The notes under the pieces are model-generated. The model saw only the letters and a list, made by a program, of their open reading frames with translations. It was not told the DNA's origin and did not search any database. The translations under genes were made by a program, and so were the position numbers. This document shows, piece by piece, positions 22,813 through 33,206 of a stretch of 64,000 nucleotides of DNA (position 1 is the first letter of the stretch; every line of letters begins with the position of its first letter). Source of the stretch: Castanea sativa. Taxonomy: Eukaryota > Streptophyta > Magnoliopsida > Fagales > Fagaceae. The DNA lies in NCBI RefSeq assembly GCF_040712315.1, contig NC_134018.1:14838835-14902834 (forward strand). The letters run 5' to 3'.

Positions 22813-24826
22813 GATGCTAAGAGTTTAGAATCAAAGGAAAACAGAAAATAAAGAAAAACCAAGGGCAGATTGCATTAGAGAGGGTTAGAGCACAAAAATC
22901 TTAATAATTATCAATCTATATGATGCATGTAATGAATGCACATATGATGCATGCTCTAATGCATTGAAATTTGTTCAAGTTTACTTTAGAAACCATCAAT
23001 TGACTTGAACATAGAGTTTTAGTCCAAAAACCCCAAATTTGAAAAACCCAATTTCAAAAATTGAATCAAATTGATCAATTAACCACTATTCTAGTTAGAA
23101 AACATCATATAAGGAGTTAATCTATCAATTACACAATTCAATTTCACAAATTAAAGCCCAATTGAACAAAATCCTCAATTTCTCAAAGTTTCAAGCCCTA
23201 GAGTTTCAAATTATTCCTAAATCACAAAATTGATCAAATTAATGCATGAGGATCATGTTTATATCATCTAAGAACAAAAACCCAATGATCAAATGTGAAC
23301 AAAAACAACCCAAAAAGAGCCCAAAAACCATTAGTTCAAAAATTTCAAGTAAAATGCATGAAAAATGTGATTAAATTGAAAAAGAAAGGGTAAAAGAGAC
23401 TTACTAGTATTTGAAGACAAAAACCCTTAAGAAATTTGTGGAAGAAATCGACAAAAAAATGCTTAGATTGGATCGGTCGAGGAAAAATAGTGAGAAGAGT
23501 GTTTGAAAAGTTTTGAAAATAATGAAGAACACCTGAGAAAACTCTTTTTAAAACACTCATAGTTCGAATTTCAATCGGTTGAAATTGAGCTTTGATCGAT
23601 CGAAAAATAGATTCGATCAATTGAGCATTGATTGAGCACCAATTGAGCTAGGCAGATTCAAACCAAAATTTTTGTCGCAATTTCAATCGGTCAAGAAACA
23701 GTTTCAATCGATCGAAAATTTGGATTTTTGAAATTTTTGATAAACCATGCAAGTTTTAAGCAGTATTCACTCAAACCATTTTATTTCATGAATGAAATGC
23801 ATGTTTATGAGTTTAAAAGATTTTCAAAAACACTTGAATTTAACCCAGATCTTCCAAAAACAAGCTTTTCACATTTTTGTCTCCAAAACTCAAAAGATGA
23901 AACATATTTTGCATCAAAATTAACGAGCATATAATCTTGGATGGCTAAAACAAATTCACACACAATCATGTACCAAGTTTAGCAAAGAATAACTTATGTA
24001 GTGTGTGCAACTAGTCATAGCTTGAGATACATGTGAGGTTTTTAGTAGATAATAATCAATCACAATTTCTACATCATTCATCACATAAGTTTGAAAGAGA
24101 CTATCACCTAAGGAGTTACATCATATAACTCTCACATCTCCTAGAAAACAAGTTTGCAATCATGTAAGTTTCTTTTGATTTTGCCTCATAATATGCACAA
24201 AAATTTTATTTCATTGTTAAATTGATATTTAAGCCAGATAATGTACACACCAATTTTATTTATTTGTGTCATATTTATTATAGCCCAATAATGTACACAA
24301 ATTTTATTATTAATCGAGGCTACACCTTATGTTCTTTTTATACATGTACTACACTTTCTTTGAACACAAAATCTTACGATATGCACTATGGTGTACATGA
24401 TTGGCTAGTAAACAGTGGTGAGATGGTTATTTATGCCTTTCTCATTAAGTTCTAGTCCTAACAATCAAAATCATGTGACTTCAAAATTAAGATCATGTGA
24501 TAAAAAAAACTATAAACAACTCACACACAACATGCACTACATAGCTAAAACTAGCAAAGTGTAGTAAAATAAGCTCATCCAGGCTAAACAAGGTACACAA
24601 GCATGTTATGTAAAGATAATAGGCCAACCTTGATTACAAATCCAAGATATATGATACAAAACACATTTTTCCTTCCTTTTTTTTTAAATTAAAAAAAAAA
24701 ACCTATTATGAAATGCATGAATGTAATGCAATGCAAATCCTAAATGTCAAAAGAAAACAAAACCAGCAAAAGAAGAATGGTCACAAACAATATTGAAATA
24801 AAGCACAAGGACCATGTCAGAAAGAC
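22813..24826 (-). other. Non-coding internal region of the copia-like element
   Basis: Between ORF2 and gag no credible ORF is seen; the 60-90-codon frames here have no domain. Around 23450-23720 there is a cluster of GATCGATCGA, CGATCGGTCGA and similar TCGA-rich motifs. Comparable spacers separate gag and ORF2 in the related elements. Confidence 0.6.
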
Positions 24827-26662
24827 TCACTTAGATTGAGCATTTTGCATCCAAAACTTCTTAGATGCAATTCTGGATTTGGAGTTATTGTTCACATTAG
24901 AATGATGAGCAACTCTAGGATTGGTATAAAGGTTTAACGCCTTAACCAATTCACCAATAAGTATTATAGGATCTTGTACTTGAGGCACAGGTACTTTTGG
25001 CTTATTTACTCGCTTTTCAGCTTGCAAATTGAAATAGTTTGGGCGAGTATGTCCAGCCTTTCCACAAAAATGACAAATCCACAAAGGTCTATCATGCTTC
25101 TTATCCTTAGGGAGGTTAGGATTCTTAGGCTTATACTCTTTAAGATCAAGCCTAATCTTCCTAGGAGGTGAAGTGCCTTCTACTAGTTTGATAGTTTCCC
25201 TCTTGGGAGGCTTAGAAGAAGGAACAAAATTTGTGGAATGGGTTTCAGACATCGAGATGCTTTCTACAAAACCTAGTCCAGTTTTGTCTAAGAGAGACTT
25301 CTGAACATTTAACAAGTGGTCAAGTTTAGAACTAACAGACCTATTTGTTTGTTCTCTAGCAACAGATAATTCTAGTTCCAAGTTCTTAATCTTATCAAGC
25401 AATAACATGTTTTCAGTCTTCACCTTATCAATCAAAGTGTTAGCATCAAGCAATTTCAACAGCAAATCTTTCTTATCAAGTTCAAGGGAGGCAATTTTCT
25501 TTAAACTTAAATCAACATTCATTGCATCATTTGCAAAAACTGTGCATAGCTTATTGAAAGCTTCTTGCAAATCAACAAATTTGAAGAGTTCCCCATCAGA
25601 AGGGTTCTCTTCAACGACAACACTTTCATCAACTATAGCAGTAGCTATGAAAGTAATGAAGTTTCCATCTTCATCACTACCAGACTCGTGATCAGAAACT
25701 TCATCATCACTAAGGGTTACAACCATAGCTTTACCCTTTGATCTCAAGATTGTAGGACATTCTGATTTCACATGACCATACCCTTGACAACCAAAACATT
25801 GTTGAACTTGAGAGTTACTAGAGGTTTGACCAGCTTTCTCTTTTGATTTTTCAGTATTATAAAGCTTAGTTAGTTCATTCCTCTTAAAGTTTTTAGGTTC
25901 ACATTGTTTTTACCTCTTGCCTTTCTGTTGTTAATCCTAAGAAAATTTCTAAAGTTCTTAGCAAGATAAGCAATCTCTATAGAAGAGAGTTCATTATCAA
26001 ATCCATTCCCATCAACATCATTAACTGACTTAAGAGCCATTGATTTGGATTTGTTTGTTTTGGGTAGGTCTAGCTCATAGGACTGGAGAGATCCTAAATG
26101 CCCATCAACAGGGATGGAGTCCATATCCTTGCTTTCAGTAATGGCAATCACTTTGGGTTTAAAATCCTCAGTCAAGGATCTAAGTATCTTCCTAACAATC
26201 TTAGGTTGACCATAAATTTCACCCAAATTATAAGTAGAATTAATAGTATCATTAAGCTTAGCATAGAATTCATCAAACACTCATCATCAGACATTCTAAT
26301 GCTTTCAAATCTAGTTGTTAACTGCTGCAACTTATTAATTTTAACGGCCTTCGTGCCTTCATGCACAGTTTGGAGAATATTCCATACAGTATGAGCAACC
26401 TCAACATTTGAGATTCTCATGAATTCCTCCATAGAAACAGCATTAAAAATAACATTCATGACTTTTTTATTAAAAGCGGCTGCTTCTTTTTGAGAAGTTG
26501 ACACTCGCTTACAGGAGTAGTTGGTTTCTCCCATCCGTATTCAATAGAGTTCCATACTCTCTCATCAATAGATTTCAGGAATGCTTTCATCCTAACTTTC
26601 CAATAGGCATAGTTATTCCCATCAAAGTGAGGTCGGATCACTAGAGAGTGACCGTGTTCCAT
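24827..26662 (-). pseudogene. Copia-type gag (UBN2-like, zinc knuckle, coiled coil), broken by frameshifts
   Basis: Four reading pieces in order on the minus strand cover 26662-26456, 26534-26172, 26280-25870 and 25771-24827. The N-terminus FDGNNYAYWKVRMKAFLKS is the DUF4219/UBN2 gag signature, followed by ...AHTVWNILQTVHEGTKAVK and ...RKILRSLTEDFKPKVIAI. A zinc knuckle CFGCQGYGHVKSEC lies near 25757-25800, then acidic sequence, then a coiled coil (about residues 90-180 of the last piece). A second, degenerate finger CHFCGKAGHTRPNY has the last Cys replaced by Tyr. The protein would form the element's capsid. At least two frameshifts inactivate it, and no pol follows. Confidence 0.85.
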
Positions 26663-26721
26663 GACAGCAGGGGTTAAGGGCCAGCTCTTAGATCAAAGAA
26701 TCTAAACACTAGAGCTAACCT

Positions 26722-26733
26722 GCTCTGATACCA
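26722..26733 (-). other. Primer-binding site (initiator tRNA-Met)
   Basis: GCTCTGATACCA is the complement of TGGTATCAGAGC, the classic plant primer site. It lies two bases from the LTR end at 26736 and fixes the element's orientation as minus. Confidence 0.92.
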
Positions 26734-26735
26734 CT

Positions 26736-27078
26736 TTTAAAGTTTTAGACCCCTTACCACAATATATTTAACCTAGTTATTTAGCCAAGTGATTACTTAG
26801 ATAAATTATTCAGTTCTAAGTTAACACATATAAATCATATCATGTAAATAATGCAGAAATATAAAGAATACAATAATATGATAACCCAAGAAAACCTAAC
26901 CAGTAAAAAACCTGGGGAGAATTTAACCTAGCTATCCTCAAGGTAAAAAACAAATCCATTATGAAAGAATTGAAGTTTTTACAATAAGACTTAGACCACT
27001 AACATCCTTTTGCTACCTCGTGTAGAAAACTTACTACCACGATCACGTGACAGCTCCGAGTCCACGAACTACTTCTTT
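26736..27078 (-). mobile_element. 3' portion of the copia-like 5' LTR
   Basis: Matches 20334-20670 of the 3' LTR nearly base for base until 'gaactacttcttt', where the Tekay LTR begins. Its missing start is at 3352-3861. TCTTT (27074-27078) is the Tekay target duplication. Confidence 0.88.
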
Positions 27079-28831
27079 TGTCACGTCCCCATCAGTCCAA
27101 AAGGAAAAAAAAAAAAAAAGGTTAAAGTCAGATATTTTTGGGTTCCCATGTGCCCCACCTAACCCCACTCCCCACCACTCCTTTTTTTCTCTTATCTCTT
27201 CTCTCTTTTGGCCTTCTCTCTCTTTTCTTTCTTTCATTTTTCTTTCTTTTCTCTTCACTTAAACACACTCATTTCTCAAGCTCACCCGCCGGCCTCCACT
27301 CCAAATCACACCATCTCACCATCATTTTTCCGGCAAGATCACCGGAAAAACACTTAGGAACCCCTAAGCATCTTCATCATTTTATTTGAGGTAAAAATTT
27401 CTAATCTTTTTGGTGGGTTTTACACTTTTGCTTGAGGTTATTTTTATCTAAGTTTTAATAATGATACCCATGTGATTTATGAGCATTAGAAGTGATATTT
27501 ATGTGTTTGTATGTATGGGTTTTGTATTGGCAGAATTTTATGATGAGTGGGTATATAATTTGTGCTAAAAATGGCTACTTAAGGTTTATGTATGGTGGAA
27601 AAATTTAGGGGTTTTAAGTTATAATGTGTGATGGTTGGTAAATTTAATTTTTCCATTGCCATTGAGTTTATTTGGAGTTAGTTGAAGTTCTAAATTTCTT
27701 GTCTTGGAGGATAAGTTGATTTTTTACTTTCATGGGTCTCTTAATGATGTAGTGTAAATTTTATGAAAGTTAGTCATCATGTTGGAGATGATATTAAATG
27801 GGTTAACTTTATAAATTGGAGTTGATGCCTTGTGAATCAATTTGTTGAGAAACTTTGGAAGTGGTATATAGTATTATTGATGAAGTTAAATACTAGGCTT
27901 ACCTAATTAAGTGTTTATTTGGCAATTCCTAAATTCTGGCTAGATACAATTTCAAGCTCTATACTTATTGTGATAGGTTTACTTGATATTGTCTAGGTTC
28001 TAGCTAATCTCCTTGGAGCTTGGAGAGTTAGGCTTTTGTGGTTGCGAGGTAAGTAGCTTTTTAATGGGATTTTTGAAAAATAACCATGTTGCATAAATGT
28101 TGTTTTTGGGTTAGACACACTTTTGGAAACTACCTATGGAAACTATATTTTCCTAAAAACTATTGTGTCGTAACCTTAATATATTTATGATTATATATGA
28201 AAATGCATCATATTTGGTATTGCATTTGGGGAAATGCATGAATTGTTGATATGAAAAAATGAGCATCTTTTATTTAATCTTTGATAAGGAAATCATGGAT
28301 TTTATGGTATATTAGAAAAATAAAGATGCTTATCTTGTCTTGATATGTGGGAAATTGATGGAAAATCTTTTTGACAAGAATGAAGTTGAAAACCTTACAA
28401 ACTTTGTGGAAGTTAGATTATTTAAGGTTTTTCTGAAACTACCTGGATATAAACTATGTGTTTCAAAGTATATGTAACCTGTGAGTTTAATGTGGTTTTA
28501 AGACCATGCCATGTGTGATTTCCCGGTGATCACCCGATTTGGTTTTCGTAGTCTTTGTGACAACGGAATCAATTCCAGGTTAGTGCCCTTTCACTTTGGA
28601 TGACGCGTTCTTCCCTGCTGCCCATGGGGGGAAGAGATTCCTTGATTGTGTGTGGGTAAGGCTGCTGTCCATGGGGCCAAGAGACCACATGCAAGAGAGG
28701 GCCTATTTGACGAGCTCTCTTTGCTGCCCATGGGAGGAGAGAAAAACCTTCAGGGTATGGGTGAGGCTGCTGTTTATGGGACTAAGAGTCTGCATACCAG
28801 ATAGGACAATATCATGTCAGTTGTGAATGGG
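27079..28831 (+). mobile_element. Tekay 5' LTR, 3' end deleted
   Basis: Starts TGTCACGTCCC and matches 36044-37309, then the reverse complement of 4919-4536. Homology stops at 'gtgaatggg' near 28831, while the displaced 3' LTR continues about 670 bp to ...GGGGCATGACA. The LTR end and primer-binding site are therefore missing here. An internal partial duplication of 'gctgctgtccatggg' type occurs at about 28660-28790. Small frames at 27043-27389 are TC-rich U3 sequence, not genes. Confidence 0.8.
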
Positions 28832-28978
28832 GTTGATGACTTCTTTATTTTATACCTTTGTTTCAGCTTCCACCTACTATTCCTTTTTCTTATCTATCTT
28901 TTCTATGCTAACCTTCTATGTTACCTTGTGATTTACTTGCTTGTTTCTTGGATATAGGTATAAGTACTTTGGTACACT

Positions 28979-30695
28979 ATGCCTCCTAAAAATAAAGCAC
29001 ATAAACTATGCCTCCTAAAAATAAAGTACTTTACAGCTCCTGAGCATGGCCATAGGCAACGCCAAGAGCGTGAGAGACTTGTCACTCCTAATGGTGGTGA
29101 GATTGATGAAGTGGCAGTGACAGACAAGATTTATGCTAGGATTGCTAGAGCAGTCTAGGGTGGTGAGTGTGGGAGGGAGGGTCGCCTTTCTGGGGAGTTC
29201 AATAAGCAAAACCCTCCAACTTTTGATGGGGGACCTGATCCTATAGCAGTAGAGAACTGGCTGCTAAAGATGGAAAAATTACTAAGAGTCTTTGAATGCA
29301 CTGATGCTTAGAAGGTGATGTATGCCACTTTTACTTTTCAGGGTTTCGTTGAGAGATGGTGGTCAAGCATTGAGCAATTGTTGAGGATGGAGTTAGGAAG
29401 GGACACTCCCATTACTTGGGAGAAGTTTAAGGAAGTTTTTAATGGGACATATTTCCCCGATGTAGTGAGGGACCGTAAGGCAAGAGAATTTTCTGATTTG
29501 GTTCAGGGGGCTATGACAGTGGAAAAGTATGCTGCTAAGTTTGTTGAACTCTCTCGCTTTGCTCCTTACTTGATTCCAGATGAGTCCAAGAAAGTGAAAA
29601 AGTTTCGGGAAGGCCTTAATGGTAGGATTCGTCCTCTCATTATAGCCTCTGGGGTGGATACTTTTACTGAGGCTGTGAAGTGGGCAATGAGTCTTGAAGA
29701 AGATTATAAGTACAACCCCAATTCCAAGGAGAGTGAAAAGAAGCAAGGGCCCTTTAATTCTCAACATGGTAAGGGTCAAGGGCATAAGAAAGGATTCTTT
29801 AAAAACTCAGGTAATAGAGGACAATCTTCTAGGCATAGCAAGAGTGCCTATCCTCAGTCTGGTGATAAGAAGTCTTGCTTTCGTTGTGGTAAACTTCATG
29901 ATGGACAAAATTGTAATGTGGTCAATATTTGTTTTGTTTGTAAGCAACCTAGACACTTTGCTAGAGATTGCCCAAGTTCTAAGGGCTCGGGTTCCTCTTC
30001 CTCATCTCAAGTTACAAAGGGTAATGACAATGGGAAGAGGGTGCAAGGTAGAGTGTATGCCTTGACTACTCAGGATGCTCAAGCCACGGATACGGTGGTG
30101 GTAGGTATACTTCCTTTGTTCTCTGCACATGCTAAAGTTCTTTTTGATCCTGGTTCTACGCATTCTTTTGTTTCTTGTGCATTTGCTAAGAATCATGATA
30201 AAAGCCCCGAACTACTTGATTTTGAGTTATCGGTTTCTACCCCTGTTGGTGATACTTTAATGACTAATCTTGTGCTTAAGTCTTGTATTATTTGTATTGA
30301 GGGTAGAGAGTTATTGGCTGATTTGGTGTTGTTAGACATGCATGATTTTGATGTCATTTTGGGCATGGATTGGTTGGCTTCTTACCATGCTAGTGTGCAT
30401 TGTTTTGAGAAAGAGGTGGTGTTTAGGCCTCCAGGTGAAACATAATTTCTATTTAAGGCTTCATGTTTGCCTTTTATGCCACGTGTGATATCATGCACAG
30501 AAGAAAACCGCTTGCTTAGAAAGGGATGCCAAGGATTCCTTGCTAGTGTTGTGGATTTACAAAGTAGAGAATTGGAGATAGGAGACATTCCCATTGTGAG
30601 GGAATTTTCGGATGTCTTTCCTAATGATCTACCTGGGTTGCCCCCAAATCGTGAGATTGAGTTTTCAATTGATCTTCTTCTAGGTACTGCACCTA
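28979..30695 (+). pseudogene. Tekay gag-protease (first part of the polyprotein), with stops
   Basis: Starts MPPKNKAHK at 28979; the phrase 'actatgcctcctaaaaataa' is duplicated just after, out of frame. Retrotransposon gag motifs include FQGFVERWWSSIEQ and WEKFKEVFNGTYFP. A CCHC zinc knuckle CFVCKQPRHFARDC follows, then the aspartic protease active-site region DPGSTHSFVS and DVILGMDWLA. In-frame stops are TAG 29156, TAG 29309 and TAA 30443; the first two read as CAG-to-TAG changes. The frame runs to codon 'A|TT' at 30695, where a solo LTR interrupts it; the third part of that codon resumes at 33207. Confidence 0.87.
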
Positions 30696-33201
30696 TGTAA
30701 GGTTGAAATTTATCAACCATTGTGTTGGCTTTATTCCGTGCTAGTTTGCTCGTAATTCAGCACTTAGAAACCCTGTATTTAGGTGGGATTCATGTAAGGG
30801 TAGTGTGTGAGAGAGTGTGAAGAAATGCTCAAGAATGTGCAGTGAAGCAGGGACTCGCGGCTGGATCTCGCGGGTGGCTCGCGGCTAGCAAGCCGCCAGA
30901 TGATGCACAAGAGCAAAGCGTGCTGAGAAGTTGAACAGTCACGCCAGCTGGAGCACTACAGGACAAAAAGTCCATTCTGGCCATTCTGTTTGCTCGTGGC
31001 TGGAACTCGCGACTTAGTCAAGTCGCGAGTCTAATTCACTAGCCAGCCTGTTTGGGAAAATATGACTCTTCGCATTCCTTTCTTATCCTAGTATAAATAC
31101 CCCTTATACCCACGAAATGTAGAGAGCTTCCAAAGAGAATTTTGAGAGAGAAACCATAGAGAAAAACAAGATTAACTCATCCACAATCTTCACATAAAGA
31201 CTCTTCAAATTCCTCTACCCTCTTCCTCTCCATTGTTCTATCCTTGAGAGGTTCATTTGAAAGGACATAAGCATGTGCGCAGCGGAAAAATAACGGATCT
31301 ACTTCATTCATAAAAGTTAACATGTACTATATTAGTTTCAGCAAGAGAGTGTACCATGGAGTGGTGAATTTCAAAACCGAAAATCAAAATCGCTTGGGAA
31401 CACTTTCAATCTTCACACCAATTCCACTAACGCCCAAGATGTGTGGTCTCTCAATCAGTTCCAAAGGGAGAATGTAAAAGTGTCTAATACTTCTTATACA
31501 CCTTTTTACAATCATGTTCTTTTCAATTCTCTACAGAAAATTTTGCATGTTTCTCCCTTTGTGTCTAATTGATTATCTAATTGGGCTGGCCTTTTGGGCC
31601 TTTCCAATTGGGCTTAAGTGTGTGGCTTGGAGTGGGACCAAAAGGGACCAATAAGACACTAGCTCTAATGGGCCTTGGGCTTTTCTGTCAACTCTTGACA
31701 AGTCCAAAGTTACCATTAACTATATTTAATACCACTATATAAATATAGTTGCACTCTAGGACTTATTTATAAATTATATCCTAAGACTTTATTGTACATG
31801 CAACCCCTTCATAAAATATTCGTAGTAACACAAAGTCATGAATGCCACTACCACTTTGTAAATCACTACATCTTATCCTTGAGTACCTGGTTTAATCCTT
31901 TAAGTTATTCATCATATATTCATGAAATCCAATTCCATAAATATATACTTTCGTAACTCCTTACTAAAGTGGTTAGGCCTAACTCTCTGAATAACAAACC
32001 CATTAAACTTATCTCAAGGGAATATTTTGTATCTCCGTTAAGAGACTATGAATTTCATCTTGAGAATATATGTTCCATCAATACTAAATGTGGTTGCCCA
32101 ACATACTGAGGTTTTGACCGTTACTCTAGATCTCACTCCTGATATATCAAAGTAACCTACACCTCATGATCAAGTCCATTATTCTCTCAGGATTAAGAGT
32201 TCATGAAAATATAAGTCGTGAGTTTATTATTCATTTGATAGTCGTTAGGAGAATAATAAATCTAACACCGGTCCAGTTCAATATGTTTTAACTCTTAAAA
32301 CATATCAACATACCAACTAGAAATCTGCATTTCCATGATCAAGACAAATCATTTTAGTTGATACATTATAGTCTTCGCAGATGAAATGTCCAATTTCATC
32401 ACCGACTACGAACTACATTTTGAGTTTACAAGGAACTTGAGATTTACATCTTCTGTGACTAAATCACATAAATCACATAAAATGCATCTCATGAACTATA
32501 TGATAATGTCCCAATATTCATGTTGTCATTATTTTTAGATAATAATAAAACAAATTTATTAAACACAATATTAAGTCATACATCATGTCATACATAATGT
32601 CAAAAATAATATCATACATAGCATCATACAATAGGATTTAAGGGCACACATCCTAACATCATTACCAAAACCTTTTCTCACCATACCCACATTTGTGAGA
32701 AGGTTGTTTGGTGCTTTGGGAATCAGTTAAGAAGGGTCCAATTTTATATTGGTTGATGCTATGGGCTGTAGCGAAATCCGGTAAGCTAAAGAAGAAATAG
32801 GTTCGGCGCAACCTCGTTGGAGTAGGAGCTTGAAGGGCTTAGGTACACTGGGTAGATTAGGCTTGGAGGGTCTTCTGTTGTCCATGTATCCCAACTACAT
32901 TCTTTAGTGGATTATTGACCGCTTGGAGGGTGGCGGAGAGGTTTTACACCGAGAGCTTCGGTTTCCTCTTCAATAACACATCGCTGTGTTGTCCTTGTGT
33001 TTGTATCTCTCTTCCCTTAATCTTTGCCATTTAATTTCTACTGTGGATGTGATTTTATTTGGTTTAGATTATGTTATCAATTCTGTTTTAGATTATTTAC
33101 ATTTTTCGCACGTACATTGTTTGTTTATAAGCTTAAATTGGTAATTTGTAATTTGGGGGTCTAAACGTTCAAAGGTGTTTTACATGTTTTTTGAACTTTC
33201 A
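30696..33201 (+). mobile_element. Solo LTR (about 1100 bp net) inserted in Tekay pol, itself interrupted
   Basis: TG...CA termini (TGTAAGGTTG...ACTTTCA), flanked by ACCTA (30691-30695) and ATCTA (33202-33206), one mismatch. Removing it restores the Tekay reading frame exactly (...TAP|ISKAP...). It contains a GC-rich cluster of CTCGCGGCT repeats (30850-31030) upstream of 'agtataaatacccc' near 31090. It belongs to the same family as the LTR at 46835-55617. A second solo LTR of another family sits inside at 31258-32658. Strand is by similarity to that LTR. Confidence 0.9.
31258..32658. mobile_element. Solo LTR, 1401 bp
   Basis: TGAAAGGACA...ATCCTAACA flanked by TCATT on both sides (31253-31257 and 32659-32663). 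Same family and same length as the solo LTR at 49118-50518, and similar to 1-617. It is the third level of nesting: copia LTR, Tekay, solo LTR, this solo LTR. Confidence 0.93.
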
Positions 33202-33206
33202 ATCTA

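Larger units (their letters stand above)
20334..27078 (-). mobile_element. Non-autonomous copia-like element (gag + ORF2, no pol), minus strand
   Basis: Order on the minus strand: partial 5' LTR (26736-27078, continued at 3352-3861), a primer-binding site complementary to initiator tRNA-Met at 26722-26733, gag, about 2 kb of non-coding sequence, ORF2, a purine-rich tract just inside 21193, and the 3' LTR. No protease, integrase, reverse transcriptase or RNase H motifs appear in any frame. Its target duplication is AACTG (3347-3351) with CAGTT (20329-20333). The 5' LTR is split by the Tekay element at 27079. It is plant copia-like by gag type and primer site and would have relied on enzymes from another element. 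Confidence 0.85.

Noticed and set aside
27043..27389. Overlapping ORFs on both strands rich in Ser/Phe/Pro or Lys/Glu
   Set aside because: They fall in the pyrimidine-rich start of the Tekay LTR and recur in the other LTR at 36099-36308.
28960..28975. 'ctttggtacac' as a primer-binding site of the Tekay element
   Set aside because: Only about five bases match the tRNA-Met site and it does not abut an LTR end; deletion of the site is more likely.
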